Assembly: GCF_014635285.1 (NCBI RefSeq)
Contig: NZ_BMCR01000001.1
Span: 496,001 to 560,000 of the forward strand
DNA from: Stappia taiwanensis
GTDB taxonomy: Bacteria; Pseudomonadota; Alphaproteobacteria; Rhizobiales; Stappiaceae
Reading direction: 5' to 3'
DNA length: 64,000 bases
In this document: positions 37,045 through 47,570 of the stretch, piece after piece
How positions within the stretch are numbered: the first letter of the stretch is position 1
Layout of the letters: every line of letters begins with the position of its first letter
The notes under the pieces: generated by a model
What the model was told of the DNA's origin: nothing
Database searches by the model: none
What the model saw: only the letters and a program-made list of their open reading frames with translations
Translations under genes and position numbers: made by a program

Positions 37045-38045
37045 CCCCCTGGCCCGCCATCGTCACGGCCCTTCGGACCCATGGCACCTGCGCCATGGTG
37101 ACGGTGCTTGACGTGGCCGGGTCGGCGCCGCGCGAGCCCGGCGCGCGCATGGTGGTCGCGCCGGATCTGACGTTTTCCGGAACGATCGGCGGCGGCACGC
37201 TGGAATATCAGGTGATCCACAACGCCGCCGAGGCGGCCGCTGCCGGCCAGGACCGGTTCGCGGTGCAGCGTTTCTCTCTCGGCCCGGACCTCGGCCAATG
37301 CTGCGGCGGGCGGGTGAGCATCGCGATTGAGACCTTCACCCGGAACCGGCTGGCGGAAGCAACCCGGATGGCGGAACTCGGGGAGGGACCGTTTGCCACC
37401 GTCCTTTCAGTCGATCCGGCGGGGAACGTCGGCGCACGGCACCTCCTTGATGACCCTGCCGAGCGCACCTTTGGCCTTCATGCCGGTGAACTCGTGGAAC
37501 GCTTCGGCGACACTCCGACGCCCGTGATGCTGTTCGGCGCCGGCCATGTGGGCAAGACGCTGGTGCTTGCGCTGGCCATGCTGCCGTTCAAGGTGGAGTG
37601 GATCGACAGCCGCGCCGATGTCTTTCCGGCCGCGGTTCCGCGCAATGTTACCTGCCGAACGGCGGAGCGACCGGAAGAGCTTGTCGGCATGGCCGCCCCC
37701 GGCACTCTGGTCTTGATCATGACCCACAGCCACGCGCAGGATCTGGCCATCGCCGATGCGGCCCTGCACCTGGCAGCCATCCGCCATGTGGGGATGATCG
37801 GCAGCGCCACCAAGGCGGCACGAATGCGCTCCCGCCTGCGCGCGGCCGGGCATGGGGAGGCGGCGCTCGCCCACTTCGTCTGCCCCATCGGCATTGCCGG
37901 CATTTCCTCGAAGGAGCCGGCGGTGATCGCCGCCTCGGTGACCGCCGATCTCTTGATGCGGCGCGAGGTGCTGTCGTCCGTCGTTGACACCACTGTCCAC
38001 AATTATGACGGCAAGACGCTTGCCCACAGGATGCGAGCCGGATGA
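37041..38045 (+). CDS. xdhC: Xanthine dehydrogenase accessory protein XdhC
   Basis: Maturation factor of 334 residues that binds molybdopterin cofactor, promotes its sulphuration and hands it to XdhB. N-terminal Gly-Ser-Ala-Pro-Arg-Glu-Pro-Gly-Ala-Arg-Met and Gly-Thr-Ile-Gly-Gly-Gly-Thr-Leu-Glu, Cys-Cys-Gly-Gly in the middle, then a Rossmann-like C-terminal domain (Phe-Gly-Ala-Gly-His-Val-Gly). The start overlaps the xdhB stop as ATGA. An ABC importer operon continues 19 bases after its stop. Confidence 0.94.
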   Translation: MTPWPAIVTALRTHGTCAMVTVLDVAGSAPREPGARMVVAPDLTFSGTIGGGTLEYQVIHNAAEAAAAGQDRFAVQRFSLGPDLGQCCGGRVSIAIETFTRNRLAEATRMAELGEGPFATVLSVDPAGNVGARHLLDDPAERTFGLHAGELVERFGDTPTPVMLFGAGHVGKTLVLALAMLPFKVEWIDSRADVFPAAVPRNVTCRTAERPEELVGMAAPGTLVLIMTHSHAQDLAIADAALHLAAIRHVGMIGSATKAARMRSRLRAAGHGEAALAHFVCPIGIAGISSKEPAVIAASVTADLLMRREVLSSVVDTTVHNYDGKTLAHRMRAG

Positions 38046-38064
38046 TAAGGGGGTGGGGGACGCT

Positions 38065-39640
<1,576 letters not shown>

Positions 39641-39651
<11 letters not shown>

Positions 39652-40723
39652 GCTGGAAAAGCGCGCCGAGCATTCACGGACCATGGCGGTGCTCTCACCG
39701 CTGCTTGCCCTCGTTCTGACGCTGATCAGCGGCGCGATCATGTTCGCTCTGCTCGGTCAGGACCCGGTGCGCGCGCTCTATACCTTCTTTATCGAGCCCC
39801 TGACCGCCTCCTGGTCGCTGCAGGAGCTGGTGGTCAAGGCGGCACCGCTGATCCTGATCGCCGTTGGTCTGGCTGTCTGCTACCTGTCGAACACCTGGAA
39901 CATCGGCGCGGAAGGGCAATTCACCTTCGGCGCGATTGCCGGCTCGCTGCTGCCGATCGTGTTTCCCGGATTTGAATCGCCGCTCACCCTGCCCCTGATG
40001 CTGCTCATGGGCATCGCCGGCGGCATGCTCTGGGGCGCCATTCCCGCCTTTCTGAAAATCCGTTTCGGCGCCAATGAGATCCTGACCAGCCTGATGCTGG
40101 TCTATGTGGCCCAGCTCTTTCTCGACTGGCTGGTGCGCGGTCCCTGGCGCGATCCGGAAGGCTTCAACTTCCCTGAAAGCCGTCTGTTCTCCGATGCGGC
40201 GATCCTGCAGCCGCTCGCCGATGGCCGGATGCATGTGGGCGCGCTGTTCGCGCTGCTTGCCGTCATCGCCATGAGCGTGATCCTGATGAAGACCCTCAAG
40301 GGCTTCGAGGTGCGCGTGCTCGGGCAGGCGCCGCGCGCCGGACAGTTCGCCGGCTTTTCCCGCAACAAGATGGTGCTGTTCGCCTTCCTGCTGTCGGGCG
40401 GGCTGGCCGGCCTTGCCGGCATCAGCGAGGTGTCCGGCTCGATCAACCAGCTCACACCGGTGATTTCGCCCGGCTACGGTTTCACCGCGATCATCGTCGC
40501 CTTTCTCGGCCGGCTCAATCCCATCGGCATCTTCATCGCCGGCTTCCTGCTGGCCCTGTCCTATCTGGGCGGGGAGGCGGCGCAGGTCTCGCTCGGCCTG
40601 TCCGACAAGACCACCCGCGTGTTCCAGGGCATGCTGCTGTTTTACGTGCTCGCCTGCGACACGCTGATCCTCTACCGCATTCGCCTGACCAGGGCCTACG
40701 CACCGTCGGGAAAGGAAGCCTGA
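39641..40723 (+). CDS. Nucleoside/purine ABC transporter permease 1 (YufP-like)
   Basis: Inner-membrane permease of the BPD_transp_2 fold, 360 residues. Typical segments: Trp-Asn-Ile-Gly-Ala-Glu-Gly-Gln near residue 85 and Gly-Leu-Ala-Gly-Ile-Ser-Glu-Val-Ser-Gly, which follows the pattern of RbsC-type permeases of BMP-dependent importers. It overlaps the ATPase gene by 11 bases and is followed after one base by the second permease. Confidence 0.92.
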
Positions 40724-40724
40724 G

Positions 40725-41645
40725 ATGGGCGGGTATGAATCCATCATCCTCACGGTCATCACGGCGGCAACGCCCTTGCTGCTGGCCGCCATCGGCGAGC
40801 TGGTCGTGGAGCGATCCGGGGTGCTCAACCTCGGCGTCGAAGGCATGATGATCGTCGGTGCCGTCCTCGGCTTCGCCGGCGCCCAGGCCACCGGTTCGGC
40901 CTATATCGGCGCACTCTGCGCCCTTGGCGCGGGCATGGGGCTGGCACTGCTGTTCGGGTTCCTGACCTTGCACCTGGTGGCCAATCAGGTGGCCACCGGT
41001 CTTGCCCTGACCCTGCTCGGCCTCGGCCTGGCCGGCATGATCGGCGAGGCCTTCGTCGGCCAGCCGGGCATCCGGCTTGAGCGGCTGCACATCCCTGGCC
41101 TCAGCACGCTGCCGTTCATCGGCCCGGTGCTGTTCGGTCAGGATCTGCTGGTCTATCTCTCCCTGGCACTTGTCGCCGGCGTGTCCTTCGTGCTGTTCCG
41201 CACCCGCGCCGGGCTGATCATCCGCGCTGTTGGCGACAATCATGGCTCCGCCCATGCCCTTGGCGTCTCGGTGATCCGGGTGCGCTATTTCGCGGTGCTG
41301 TTCGGCGGCGCCTGCGCCGGTCTTGCCGGCGGCTACCTGTCGCTGGCCTATACGCCGCAGTGGGTCGAGGGCATGACCGCCGGCCGGGGCTGGATCGCGC
41401 TGGCGCTGGTGGTGTTCTCCACCTGGCGGCCACTGCGGCTTCTCGCCGGGGCCTATCTGTTCGGCGCCGTCGGCATTCTCCAGTTTCACGCCCAGGCGGG
41501 CGGGGTGGCGATTCCCTCGCAATTCCTGACCGCCTTGCCTTATCTTGCAACCATTGTGGTTCTTGTCATCATTTCCCGGAATCGTGTGCTGACCCGGATC
41601 AACACGCCGGCCTGTCTCGGCCAGCCCTTCGTTCCCGACCGGTAG
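40725..41645 (+). CDS. Nucleoside/purine ABC transporter permease 2 (YufQ-like)
   Basis: Partner permease of 306 residues, same fold. It carries the Glu-Arg-Ser-Gly-Val-Leu-Asn-Leu-Gly-Val-Glu-Gly-Met-Met segment near residue 28 that is diagnostic of this subunit, and Ala-Val-Leu-Phe-Gly-Gly-Ala-Cys-Ala-Gly-Leu-Ala-Gly-Gly-Tyr. It begins one base after the first permease, so stoichiometric expression is expected. The binding protein follows after 98 bases. Confidence 0.92.
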   Translation: MGGYESIILTVITAATPLLLAAIGELVVERSGVLNLGVEGMMIVGAVLGFAGAQATGSAYIGALCALGAGMGLALLFGFLTLHLVANQVATGLALTLLGLGLAGMIGEAFVGQPGIRLERLHIPGLSTLPFIGPVLFGQDLLVYLSLALVAGVSFVLFRTRAGLIIRAVGDNHGSAHALGVSVIRVRYFAVLFGGACAGLAGGYLSLAYTPQWVEGMTAGRGWIALALVVFSTWRPLRLLAGAYLFGAVGILQFHAQAGGVAIPSQFLTALPYLATIVVLVIISRNRVLTRINTPACLGQPFVPDR

Positions 41646-41743
41646 ACCCGCACGACACCACAAGATGAAGCGGGACATGCCATCCGCCGCTTCTTTTTGC
41701 TTGAAAACAAAACGGATGCTCAACGGGGATGTGGAGTTCACAG

Positions 41744-42811
41744 ATGCGTAAACTTCTCAGCATGGCCGCCGCGGCGGTTCTGAGCTTCGGGGTTGTCGGC
41801 GCCGAAGCCGCCGACAAGCTCAAGGTCGGTTTCATCTATGTCGGCCCGATCGGCGACTATGGCTGGTCCTACCAGCACAACCAGGGCCGGCTGGCCATTG
41901 AAGCCGCCCTCGGTGACAAGGTCGAAACGGTCTACATCGAAAACGTGTCCGAGGGACCGGATGCGGAACGCGCCATCGAGCGCCTCGCCCGTGACGGCGC
42001 CGGCCTGATCTACAGCACCTCCTTCGGCTTCATGAACCCGACCCTGAAGGTGGCCAAGAAGTTCCCGAACGTGAAGTTCGAGCATGCCACCGGCTATAAG
42101 CGGGCGGCCAATGTCTCGACCTATTCGGCCCGCTTCTACGAAGGCCGCTATGTGATTGGCCAGATCGCCGCGCGCATGTCGAAGACCGGCACCGCCGGCT
42201 ACATCGGCTCCTTTCCGATCCCGGAAGTGATCCGCGGCATCAACGCCTTCATGCTCGGCGCGCAGTCGGTCGACCCGGACTTCAAGGTCAAGATCGTCTG
42301 GGCCAACAGCTGGTACGATCCGGGCAAGGAGGCTGACGCCGCCAAGGCACTGCTCGACCAGGGTGTCGACGTCCTCGCGCAGCACACCGACAGCCCGGCG
42401 CCGCTACAGGTCGCCGAGGAACGGGGTGCAATCGGCTTCGGCCAGGCTTCGGACATGATCAAGTTCGCGCCGAAAGGCCAGCTGACAGCGATCGTCGACG
42501 ACTGGAGCGTCTACTACGTCAACCGCACCAAGGCCGTGCTGGACGGCACCTGGGAAAGCACCGACACTTGGGGCGGTCTGGATGCCGAGATGGTGCTGAT
42601 GGCGCCCTTCACCAACATGCCGGAAGATGTCGCCAATGCCGCCAAGGAGACGGTGGAGAAGATCCGTTCCGGCAAGCTGCATCCCTTCACCGGCCCGATC
42701 TACAAGCAGAACGGCGAACTCGCCGTGGCCGACGGCATTCTGCTTGACGATCAGGCCATGCTGGGCATGAACTGGTACGTCAAGGGCATCGACGACCAGC
42801 TGCCGCAGTAA
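41744..42811 (+). CDS. BMP family ABC transporter substrate-binding protein (purine/nucleoside)
   Basis: Periplasmic binding protein of the basic membrane protein (PnrA/Med/BmpA) family, 355 residues. A signal peptide (Met-Arg-Lys-Leu-Leu then Ala-rich, ending Ala-Glu-Ala-Ala) precedes Lys-Val-Gly-Phe-Ile-Tyr-Val-Gly-Pro-Ile-Gly-Asp-Tyr-Gly-Trp-Ser-Tyr. The Gly-Asp-Tyr-Gly-Trp loop, Tyr-Ile-Gly-Ser-Phe-Pro-Ile-Pro-Glu and Asn-Ser-Trp-Tyr-Asp-Pro are typical of the family branch that binds purines or nucleosides. The ATG at 41744 is chosen because GGAG at 41733-41736 is well spaced; ATG 41729 is an alternative. Being downstream of xdhABC supports purine as ligand. Confidence 0.92.
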   Translation: MRKLLSMAAAAVLSFGVVGAEAADKLKVGFIYVGPIGDYGWSYQHNQGRLAIEAALGDKVETVYIENVSEGPDAERAIERLARDGAGLIYSTSFGFMNPTLKVAKKFPNVKFEHATGYKRAANVSTYSARFYEGRYVIGQIAARMSKTGTAGYIGSFPIPEVIRGINAFMLGAQSVDPDFKVKIVWANSWYDPGKEADAAKALLDQGVDVLAQHTDSPAPLQVAEERGAIGFGQASDMIKFAPKGQLTAIVDDWSVYYVNRTKAVLDGTWESTDTWGGLDAEMVLMAPFTNMPEDVANAAKETVEKIRSGKLHPFTGPIYKQNGELAVADGILLDDQAMLGMNWYVKGIDDQLPQ

Positions 42812-42835
42812 GCGACAGCGCCTTTTTACCGAAGC

Positions 42836-42864
42836 GCGGCATCGGGAAACGCTCCCGATGCCGC
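42836..42864 (+). terminator. GC-rich hairpin after the binding-protein gene
   Basis: A perfect 12-bp stem (GCGGCATCGGGA with its complement, 5-base loop) begins 24 bases after the stop codon. There is no T-run, so it may be a weak terminator or an mRNA 3'-end stabiliser for the purine operon. Confidence 0.5.
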
Positions 42865-43179
42865 AAGATCTGCGGCCTTGAAATCGGCGCCGCTGAATTC
42901 GGCCCGTCCCGTCCCGCGCTTTGACACGAGCCGCGGACAGGACCTTCGGCCAAACAGCAGGGACGGGGGACATGCAACGTCAACGTCGGAACAGGGCAGG
43001 GCACCGCACCCGACGTCGCCCCGGTCGCCCCCTTGACGCAGCATTGCTTTCATCCAGCATTTCAGCTAGCTGCTCAAATCTCACCACTTGTTTCGCTTTC
43101 CCGGCAGGACCGCACTGCCGAGAGGGTGCGCAGCCAGCCCAACAGGCGCGCGTCATCACGCGAATGGGGCGCTGATCTG
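42865..43179 (+). other. Gene-free region before the M20-like gene
   Basis: The frame of the next gene is open back to 43033 but those residues do not resemble the family. I see no RNA gene or repeat; the promoter of the M20-like gene is expected here. Confidence 0.35.
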
Positions 43180-44526
43180 ATGTCTCCGGAAAACCACTCA
43201 GACGACCAGACAGACGATCAGGCCGGCAGTTCTCCGGACCGACAGCCGAACGCCGCCTCCGCCACTCCGCTCTTGCCCAGCCTCGGTTCAGCGATCGACA
43301 CCAGATGGGCGGAACAACTCGCGTTTCTGAAGACCCTGGTTCGGATGCCAAGCGAGATCCCCCCCGGGGACATGGAGCCTTTTGCCGGCGACATTGCCGA
43401 TGCGCTGCAGGCTCTCGGTCTCGAGGTGGAGCGCCACCCGGTGCCCGAGCCTTTTGTCCGCCAGACCGGCATGCGCAGCGTCACCAACCTGATTGTTCGG
43501 CGTCGGTTCGCCGATGGTCACGGCCCGGTGGTTGCCCTGTGTAGCCACGCCGATGTGGTTCCGCCGGGGGAGGGGTGGCGTCATGCGCCCTATGGGGCCT
43601 CGGAAGTGAACGGTCTCCTGTTCGGGCGCGGTACCGCCTTCGGAAAATCGGACATCGCCGCCTATGCCTTCGCGCTGCTGGCTCTTGAGGAAGAAGCGCG
43701 CGCTGAAGACGCGGCGCCCGGAGGCGCGAAACTCTCCGGCACGGTCGAGCTGCATATCACCTTCGATGAGGAAGCCGGCGGCTATGTCGGCCCGAGCTGG
43801 ATCCTCGGGCAGGAACTGAGCAAGCCGGATTTCGTCATCGCGTCCGGATTCAGCCGCTTCGTCACCACGGCCCACAGCGGCTGCCTGCATCAGGAAATCA
43901 TCGTCCGCGGGCGCGCCGCCCATGCGGCCGAGCCGGGGGCCGGTGTCGATGCACTGGAGGCAGCCTCGCGCATTCTGCATGCCCTTTACCGCGAGCGCGA
44001 CCGGCTCGCCGCCTGCCGCAGCACGCTGGATCCGGACATTGCCGCGTCGCTCACCATCGGCCTGATCCAGGGCGGGGTGAACACCAATGTGGTGCCGGAT
44101 CGGGTGCTGATCCGTCTGGATCGCCGGCTGCTGCCGGAGGAAGACGGGGAAACCGTCGAGCGGGCTCTGGGCACCCTGATCCAGAATGCCGCCGGCGAGC
44201 AAGAGGGGCTTGAGGTCGAGTGCCGCCGCATCCTTCTGGCCGAGCCACTGCGTCCCGTCACCGGCGTCGGCGAACTGGCAAGCGCCGCGCACCGGCACAT
44301 TCGCGAGGTCTTCCCCGACGCGGACACCCGCACCAGTGGATCACCGATCTTTTCCGACGCCCGTCACTACGCCGCCGCCGGCATTCCGACGATCCTCTAT
44401 GGCAGCGGCCCGACCTCACTGACGGCAGCCAACGCCCATGGCGCCGATGAACATGTGGTTCTTTCCGATCTCAGAGCCGCCACCGTCGTCGTTGCGGCGA
44501 CCTTGGGCGATCTTCTGCGCACCTGA
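43180..44526 (+). CDS. M20-family metallopeptidase-like protein (acetylornithine deacetylase/DapE-like)
   Basis: A 448-residue zinc amidohydrolase by fold. Metal and catalytic sites visible: Cys-Ser-His-Ala-Asp (His and Asp), Gly-Arg-Gly-Thr-Ala-Phe-Gly-Lys-Ser-Asp (bridging Asp), Phe-Asp-Glu-Glu-Ala-Gly-Gly (base and ligand Glu), and a C-terminal His-Gly-Ala-Asp-Glu-His. The dimerisation domain starts near Arg-Gly-Arg-Ala-Ala-His. The spot where relatives have the ligand Glu or Asp (Gly-Glu-Pro-Thr) reads Ser-Gly-Phe-Ser, so one metal ligand may be lost or moved. The first 35 residues are Asp/Ser/Pro-rich and probably disordered. No signal peptide. Substrate unknown; closeness to the purine operon does not prove a link. 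Confidence 0.8.
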   Translation: MSPENHSDDQTDDQAGSSPDRQPNAASATPLLPSLGSAIDTRWAEQLAFLKTLVRMPSEIPPGDMEPFAGDIADALQALGLEVERHPVPEPFVRQTGMRSVTNLIVRRRFADGHGPVVALCSHADVVPPGEGWRHAPYGASEVNGLLFGRGTAFGKSDIAAYAFALLALEEEARAEDAAPGGAKLSGTVELHITFDEEAGGYVGPSWILGQELSKPDFVIASGFSRFVTTAHSGCLHQEIIVRGRAAHAAEPGAGVDALEAASRILHALYRERDRLAACRSTLDPDIAASLTIGLIQGGVNTNVVPDRVLIRLDRRLLPEEDGETVERALGTLIQNAAGEQEGLEVECRRILLAEPLRPVTGVGELASAAHRHIREVFPDADTRTSGSPIFSDARHYAAAGIPTILYGSGPTSLTAANAHGADEHVVLSDLRAATVVVAATLGDLLRT

Positions 44527-44535
44527 CGCCGTGTG

Positions 44536-44566
44536 CCTCGCCCGTCCACGCGTGGCAGAGGCGAGG
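44536..44566. other. Stem-loop after the M20-like gene
   Basis: A 7-bp stem (CCTCGCC/GGCGAGG) whose loop contains the palindrome CCACGCGTGG. No T-run, so it is only a possible terminator. Confidence 0.35.
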
Positions 44567-44627
44567 GGATCGCGAGCAACACCTCTGCAACCTTTTCGAT
44601 ATATGGTATTTTACGGATTGGCGAAAA

Positions 44628-44643
44628 ACGACCTTAAGGTCGT
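44628..44643. promoter_or_regulatory. 16-bp perfect palindrome upstream of the diguanylate cyclase
   Basis: ACGACCTTAAGGTCGT reads identically on both strands and lies 87 bases before the cyclase start, next to an AT-rich stretch (44597-44613) that could hold the -10 box. This is a plausible operator; the regulator is unknown. Confidence 0.4.
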
Positions 44644-44730
44644 CCATCCATAGTCGCCTCGCCTTCAGAACCTGCACCATTGGCCTGCTTGTAACAGCGG
44701 GCTAACGGTGCTTGCGATACGTCCTGGATC

Positions 44731-45945
44731 ATGCACCTCGATTTTCAGACCCTATATGTTGTCATCATCCTGAATTCGCTGAGCCTGATCGTTGTCTGGG
44801 CAGCGATTGTCTGGGTCAACAAGCCGTTTCTGGCCGCGCGCTACTGGCTGGCATCGCTGGTGATGACGAGTATGGGCGGTGCGTTTCTGGCGCTGGACGA
44901 TGCGCCGACGGCAACCGGCATCACCGGCTTTGGCATTAGTCTGATCGGTGCCGGCTTTGGTGTGATGTGGCAGGGAGTTCGTGTCTTTTATGGTCGAAGG
45001 CCGCGATGGGGCTTGCTCGCGCTGATCGTTCTGGGAAGCGCTCTGGCCCTCGCCTTGGTCCTGTCCAGCCAGCACCGCGCTCAGCAAAATGTGGTGTTCG
45101 CCGGCGTCCAGATGATACCGATATTCCTCGTGGTGATGGCGCTTGTGACCTTGCGCCCCAGGAAGCTCGGCGCCCTGGTGGCCGCCGGCGCCGCTATCAT
45201 CGCCTTCGCCGGACACGCAGGCGAGGCGGGGAGCAACATTGCCCGGCTCATCGGTTTCATGCATGACGATACCTATTATGATTTCGCAGCCTGGTTCCTT
45301 GTCGCCGTCGTGATCGGATGCAGCCTCTGGAACCTCGGTTTTCTGCTCATGGCGATCGATCGGCTGAAGGCCGATCTGGCCCATCTCGCAACCCGGGACG
45401 ACCTGACGGGCCTTCCAAACCGTCGCGGCTTCCGCGAGATGGTGCGCCTGTGCGAACAGGAGGGGCGGCGGCGGCGTCTGGGGGCTGCCGTGATGATGAT
45501 CGACCTCGACAATTTCAAGTCCGTCAACGACCGCTACGGCCATGCGGCCGGCGATGCCTGCCTTGTGCATGTGGCACGGCTTGCGCAAAGCATCGAGCGC
45601 CCGGGCGACTTGCTCGCCCGATTGAGCGGCGATGAATTCTGCCTCCTGCTGCCGGACACGGACATCGCCAAGGCCGCGCGGGTGGCGGATCGGCTGCGGG
45701 AGGCGGTCGCCTCCAACCCCTTCGCCTGGCACGGTCACCTGATCCCGCTGTCGCTCAGCCTCGGCCTCAGCACCTGGTGGCCCGAGACCGGCGACGACAT
45801 TCGCGACGCGCTGCATCGCGCCGACCTCGCTCTTTATGAAACCAAGCATGGCGGCCGCAACGGCGTGACCGTTCACCAACCCGAAGCGTCCCCGTTCCCC
45901 CTGGCCGGCAGGGCGATCTTGTCCCGACCGGCGGCGGTCTCGTGA
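44731..45945 (+). CDS. Membrane-anchored diguanylate cyclase (GGDEF domain)
   Basis: A 404-residue protein with about six transmembrane helices in residues 5-215, then a GGDEF domain. The domain opens with Asp-Asp-Leu-Thr-Gly-Leu-Pro-Asn-Arg-Arg-Gly-Phe and has Ile-Asp-Leu-Asp-Asn-Phe-Lys-Ser-Val-Asn-Asp-Arg-Tyr-Gly-His; the active-site loop is Ser-Gly-Asp-Glu-Phe, a variant compatible with activity. Thus it probably makes cyclic di-GMP in response to a membrane signal. No Arg-x-x-Asp inhibitory site was noticed. It stands alone, with a palindromic candidate operator upstream. Confidence 0.9.
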   Translation: MHLDFQTLYVVIILNSLSLIVVWAAIVWVNKPFLAARYWLASLVMTSMGGAFLALDDAPTATGITGFGISLIGAGFGVMWQGVRVFYGRRPRWGLLALIVLGSALALALVLSSQHRAQQNVVFAGVQMIPIFLVVMALVTLRPRKLGALVAAGAAIIAFAGHAGEAGSNIARLIGFMHDDTYYDFAAWFLVAVVIGCSLWNLGFLLMAIDRLKADLAHLATRDDLTGLPNRRGFREMVRLCEQEGRRRRLGAAVMMIDLDNFKSVNDRYGHAAGDACLVHVARLAQSIERPGDLLARLSGDEFCLLLPDTDIAKAARVADRLREAVASNPFAWHGHLIPLSLSLGLSTWWPETGDDIRDALHRADLALYETKHGGRNGVTVHQPEASPFPLAGRAILSRPAAVS

Positions 45946-46090
45946 TGGAATGGCTATGTCTGGGTCCCGTCCATTCCACTGGCGCCAATCTGTGTCGATG
46001 TTCCCAACACTCAAGACTGAAGCCGAGTTCCGGGAGCCGAAGGTATAGACCCTAGGGAAATCTAGAGAACATCAATAAAGGGGCAGGGCA

Positions 46091-46705
46091 GTGTCATCTT
46101 CTTTTCAGCGTGAATGGCTCACGGACCTTCTCGAAACCGCACCTTCTGTTGTGTTCTTTGCAATATTGAGATCTGGACACGATTTGGAATTGGCTGGATG
46201 GATCGGGACCGGACTTTCCGCCATGGTGTTATTTGGCTTTTTAGCGTCCCGCGTGCGTTTTAACCCGATCTTACTCGGTATCAATATTCATCTCTTCATC
46301 GTTACGCCACTCATCGTGTCAGTGTACCAATTCGGATTTCCTGAGGTCGGAGCGACACTGACCCGCTATTCACAAAGCGCCGTCCTTGTCACCATCCTTC
46401 TTGTCGGTATAGCGCTAACTCTATTGTCTCGTGACGGCTTCATCGGCGCTGGCGAGCTTTCACCCACGGCAGCGCAGAGCCATTCAGCAAAATTACTCAT
46501 CGCGACATTGGCCGCAACGGCCTGGGCAATCACTCACCACGAGAGTGTCATCACGGGGGTTGCCTTGCCCATTATCGCGCTGTTCGGCCTCCGCCGTTTC
46601 CTGATTGCACGATGGCTAGATCGCAACAATCAGATCACCGGCATTGCTGCCGTTGGGAGCGGCGCAATGTTCTCAAACGGACCTGAGAGCGGTGCCGTCT
46701 CGTAA
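46091..46705 (+). CDS. Orphan integral membrane protein of unknown function
   Basis: A 204-residue protein I do not recognise. It starts with GTG, preceded by AAAGGGG. Five or so hydrophobic segments (about residues 15-30, 35-53, 60-80, 93-110, 130-175) predict an inner-membrane location. Base composition and codon use are visibly more AT-rich than the neighbours (many ATT, TTA, GTT codons), suggesting recent acquisition. No paired gene explains it. The 250 bases downstream are also AT-rich and contain a 24-base tandem repeat. Confidence 0.65.
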   Translation: MSSSFQREWLTDLLETAPSVVFFAILRSGHDLELAGWIGTGLSAMVLFGFLASRVRFNPILLGINIHLFIVTPLIVSVYQFGFPEVGATLTRYSQSAVLVTILLVGIALTLLSRDGFIGAGELSPTAAQSHSAKLLIATLAATAWAITHHESVITGVALPIIALFGLRRFLIARWLDRNNQITGIAAVGSGAMFSNGPESGAVS

Positions 46706-46872
46706 GTCGCTTTCAGCTCGCTCCCAAACACATGGTAGTCAGTCCGGAAACCTCGACAGGCGGGGCTCAGACCGCCCCCATTTCCCCACATCCATCCGCG
46801 ACAAACTTAATTCGCATAAGATATATTATGGAATATTTTTGGATGGACGCGAAAACGGCGAATGATCAGTGG

Positions 46873-46968
46873 TTTCAGACGGTTGCCCGCCCGCGGTTTG
46901 AAATGGTAGCCCGTCAGAGAGTTCAGATGGTTGCCAGTCAGAGAATTCGGGTGACCGCTCAGGTCTCA
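46873..46968 (+). repeat. Imperfect 24-bp tandem repeat, about four units
   Basis: Units at 46873-46896, 46897-46920, 46921-46944 and a diverged 46945-46968 are in exact 24-base phase. Units 1-3 share the core CAGAYGGTTGCC or GAAATGGTAGCC. In the plus frame they read as an 8-residue repeat of the form Phe-Gln-Thr-Val-Ala-Arg-Pro-Arg, opened by an ATG at 46828 without a ribosome site; that frame runs antisense through recX, so it may not be translated. The array abuts the 3' end of recX. Confidence 0.6.
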
Positions 46969-47570
46969 TCGCCGAAGCGATCATCATCGGCCGCCATCCA
47001 CCCACCAAAGCCGGCACCGACGTTGCCCGCGTCCTCCACGTCTTCCATCAGCGATGCAATGCTCGGCGCCTCGATGACACGGCGCGACAGGCCCACGGAA
47101 AATCCGGCACGGCACAGCGCGGCAATTTCCTTCTGCCGGATGGCGAAATCCGCATCGCTCCGGCGCCACGGTCCGATGCGCTTCTTGCGCGCCGCGATAC
47201 AGGCCGCCGAGAGATCGTCACCAGATCGCGCATCGTGCATCAGCCGCTCGATCAGATCCGCATCGACACCCTTAGCCGCGAGCCCCATGCCGATCCGCCG
47301 CGCGGACCGGCCCTTACGGCGCTCACTGGCGATCCGCGCCTCGGCATAGGCCTTGTCGTCGATCAGCCCGGCACGAACGCAACGCGCCACCACCGGGTCG
47401 ATCAACGGCAGATAATCGGACGGATCGGTTCCAAGCTGCATGGCCAGACGGCGCAGCTTGCGTGCCAGCACCTGGCGCAGATTGGCTTCGCTGGAGCCGT
47501 AGCGATCCAGATACGACAGCGCCGAACGCATCAGCCGATCCTCGCTCGGCGGGACCGGTTTGCGCGCCAT
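46959..47570 (-). CDS. recX: Regulatory protein RecX
   Basis: A 203-residue, mostly helical protein of the RecX family, which caps RecA filaments and limits recombination. Matching segments: Ala-Leu-Ser-Tyr-Leu-Asp-Arg-Tyr-Gly-Ser-Ser-Glu, Leu-Ile-Asp-Asp-Lys-Ala-Tyr-Ala-Glu, and Gly-Leu-Ala-Ala-Lys-Gly-Val. It is the last gene of the minus-strand block; its ATG shares one base with the stop of the MBL hydrolase gene (TGATG). The C-terminal 30 residues are Asp/Gly-rich and lie beside the 24-bp repeat. recA itself is not in the window. Confidence 0.88.
   Translation of the reverse strand: MARKPVPPSEDRLMRSALSYLDRYGSSEANLRQVLARKLRRLAMQLGTDPSDYLPLIDPVVARCVRAGLIDDKAYAEARIASERRKGRSARRIGMGLAAKGVDADLIERLMHDARSGDDLSAACIAARKKRIGPWRRSDADFAIRQKEIAALCRAGFSVGLSRRVIEAPSIASLMEDVEDAGNVGAGFGGWMAADDDRFGDET

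Noticed and set aside
46732-47349. 205-residue plus-strand frame over recX
   Set aside because: No ribosome site, runs antisense through recX. Only its 24-bp repeat is reported.
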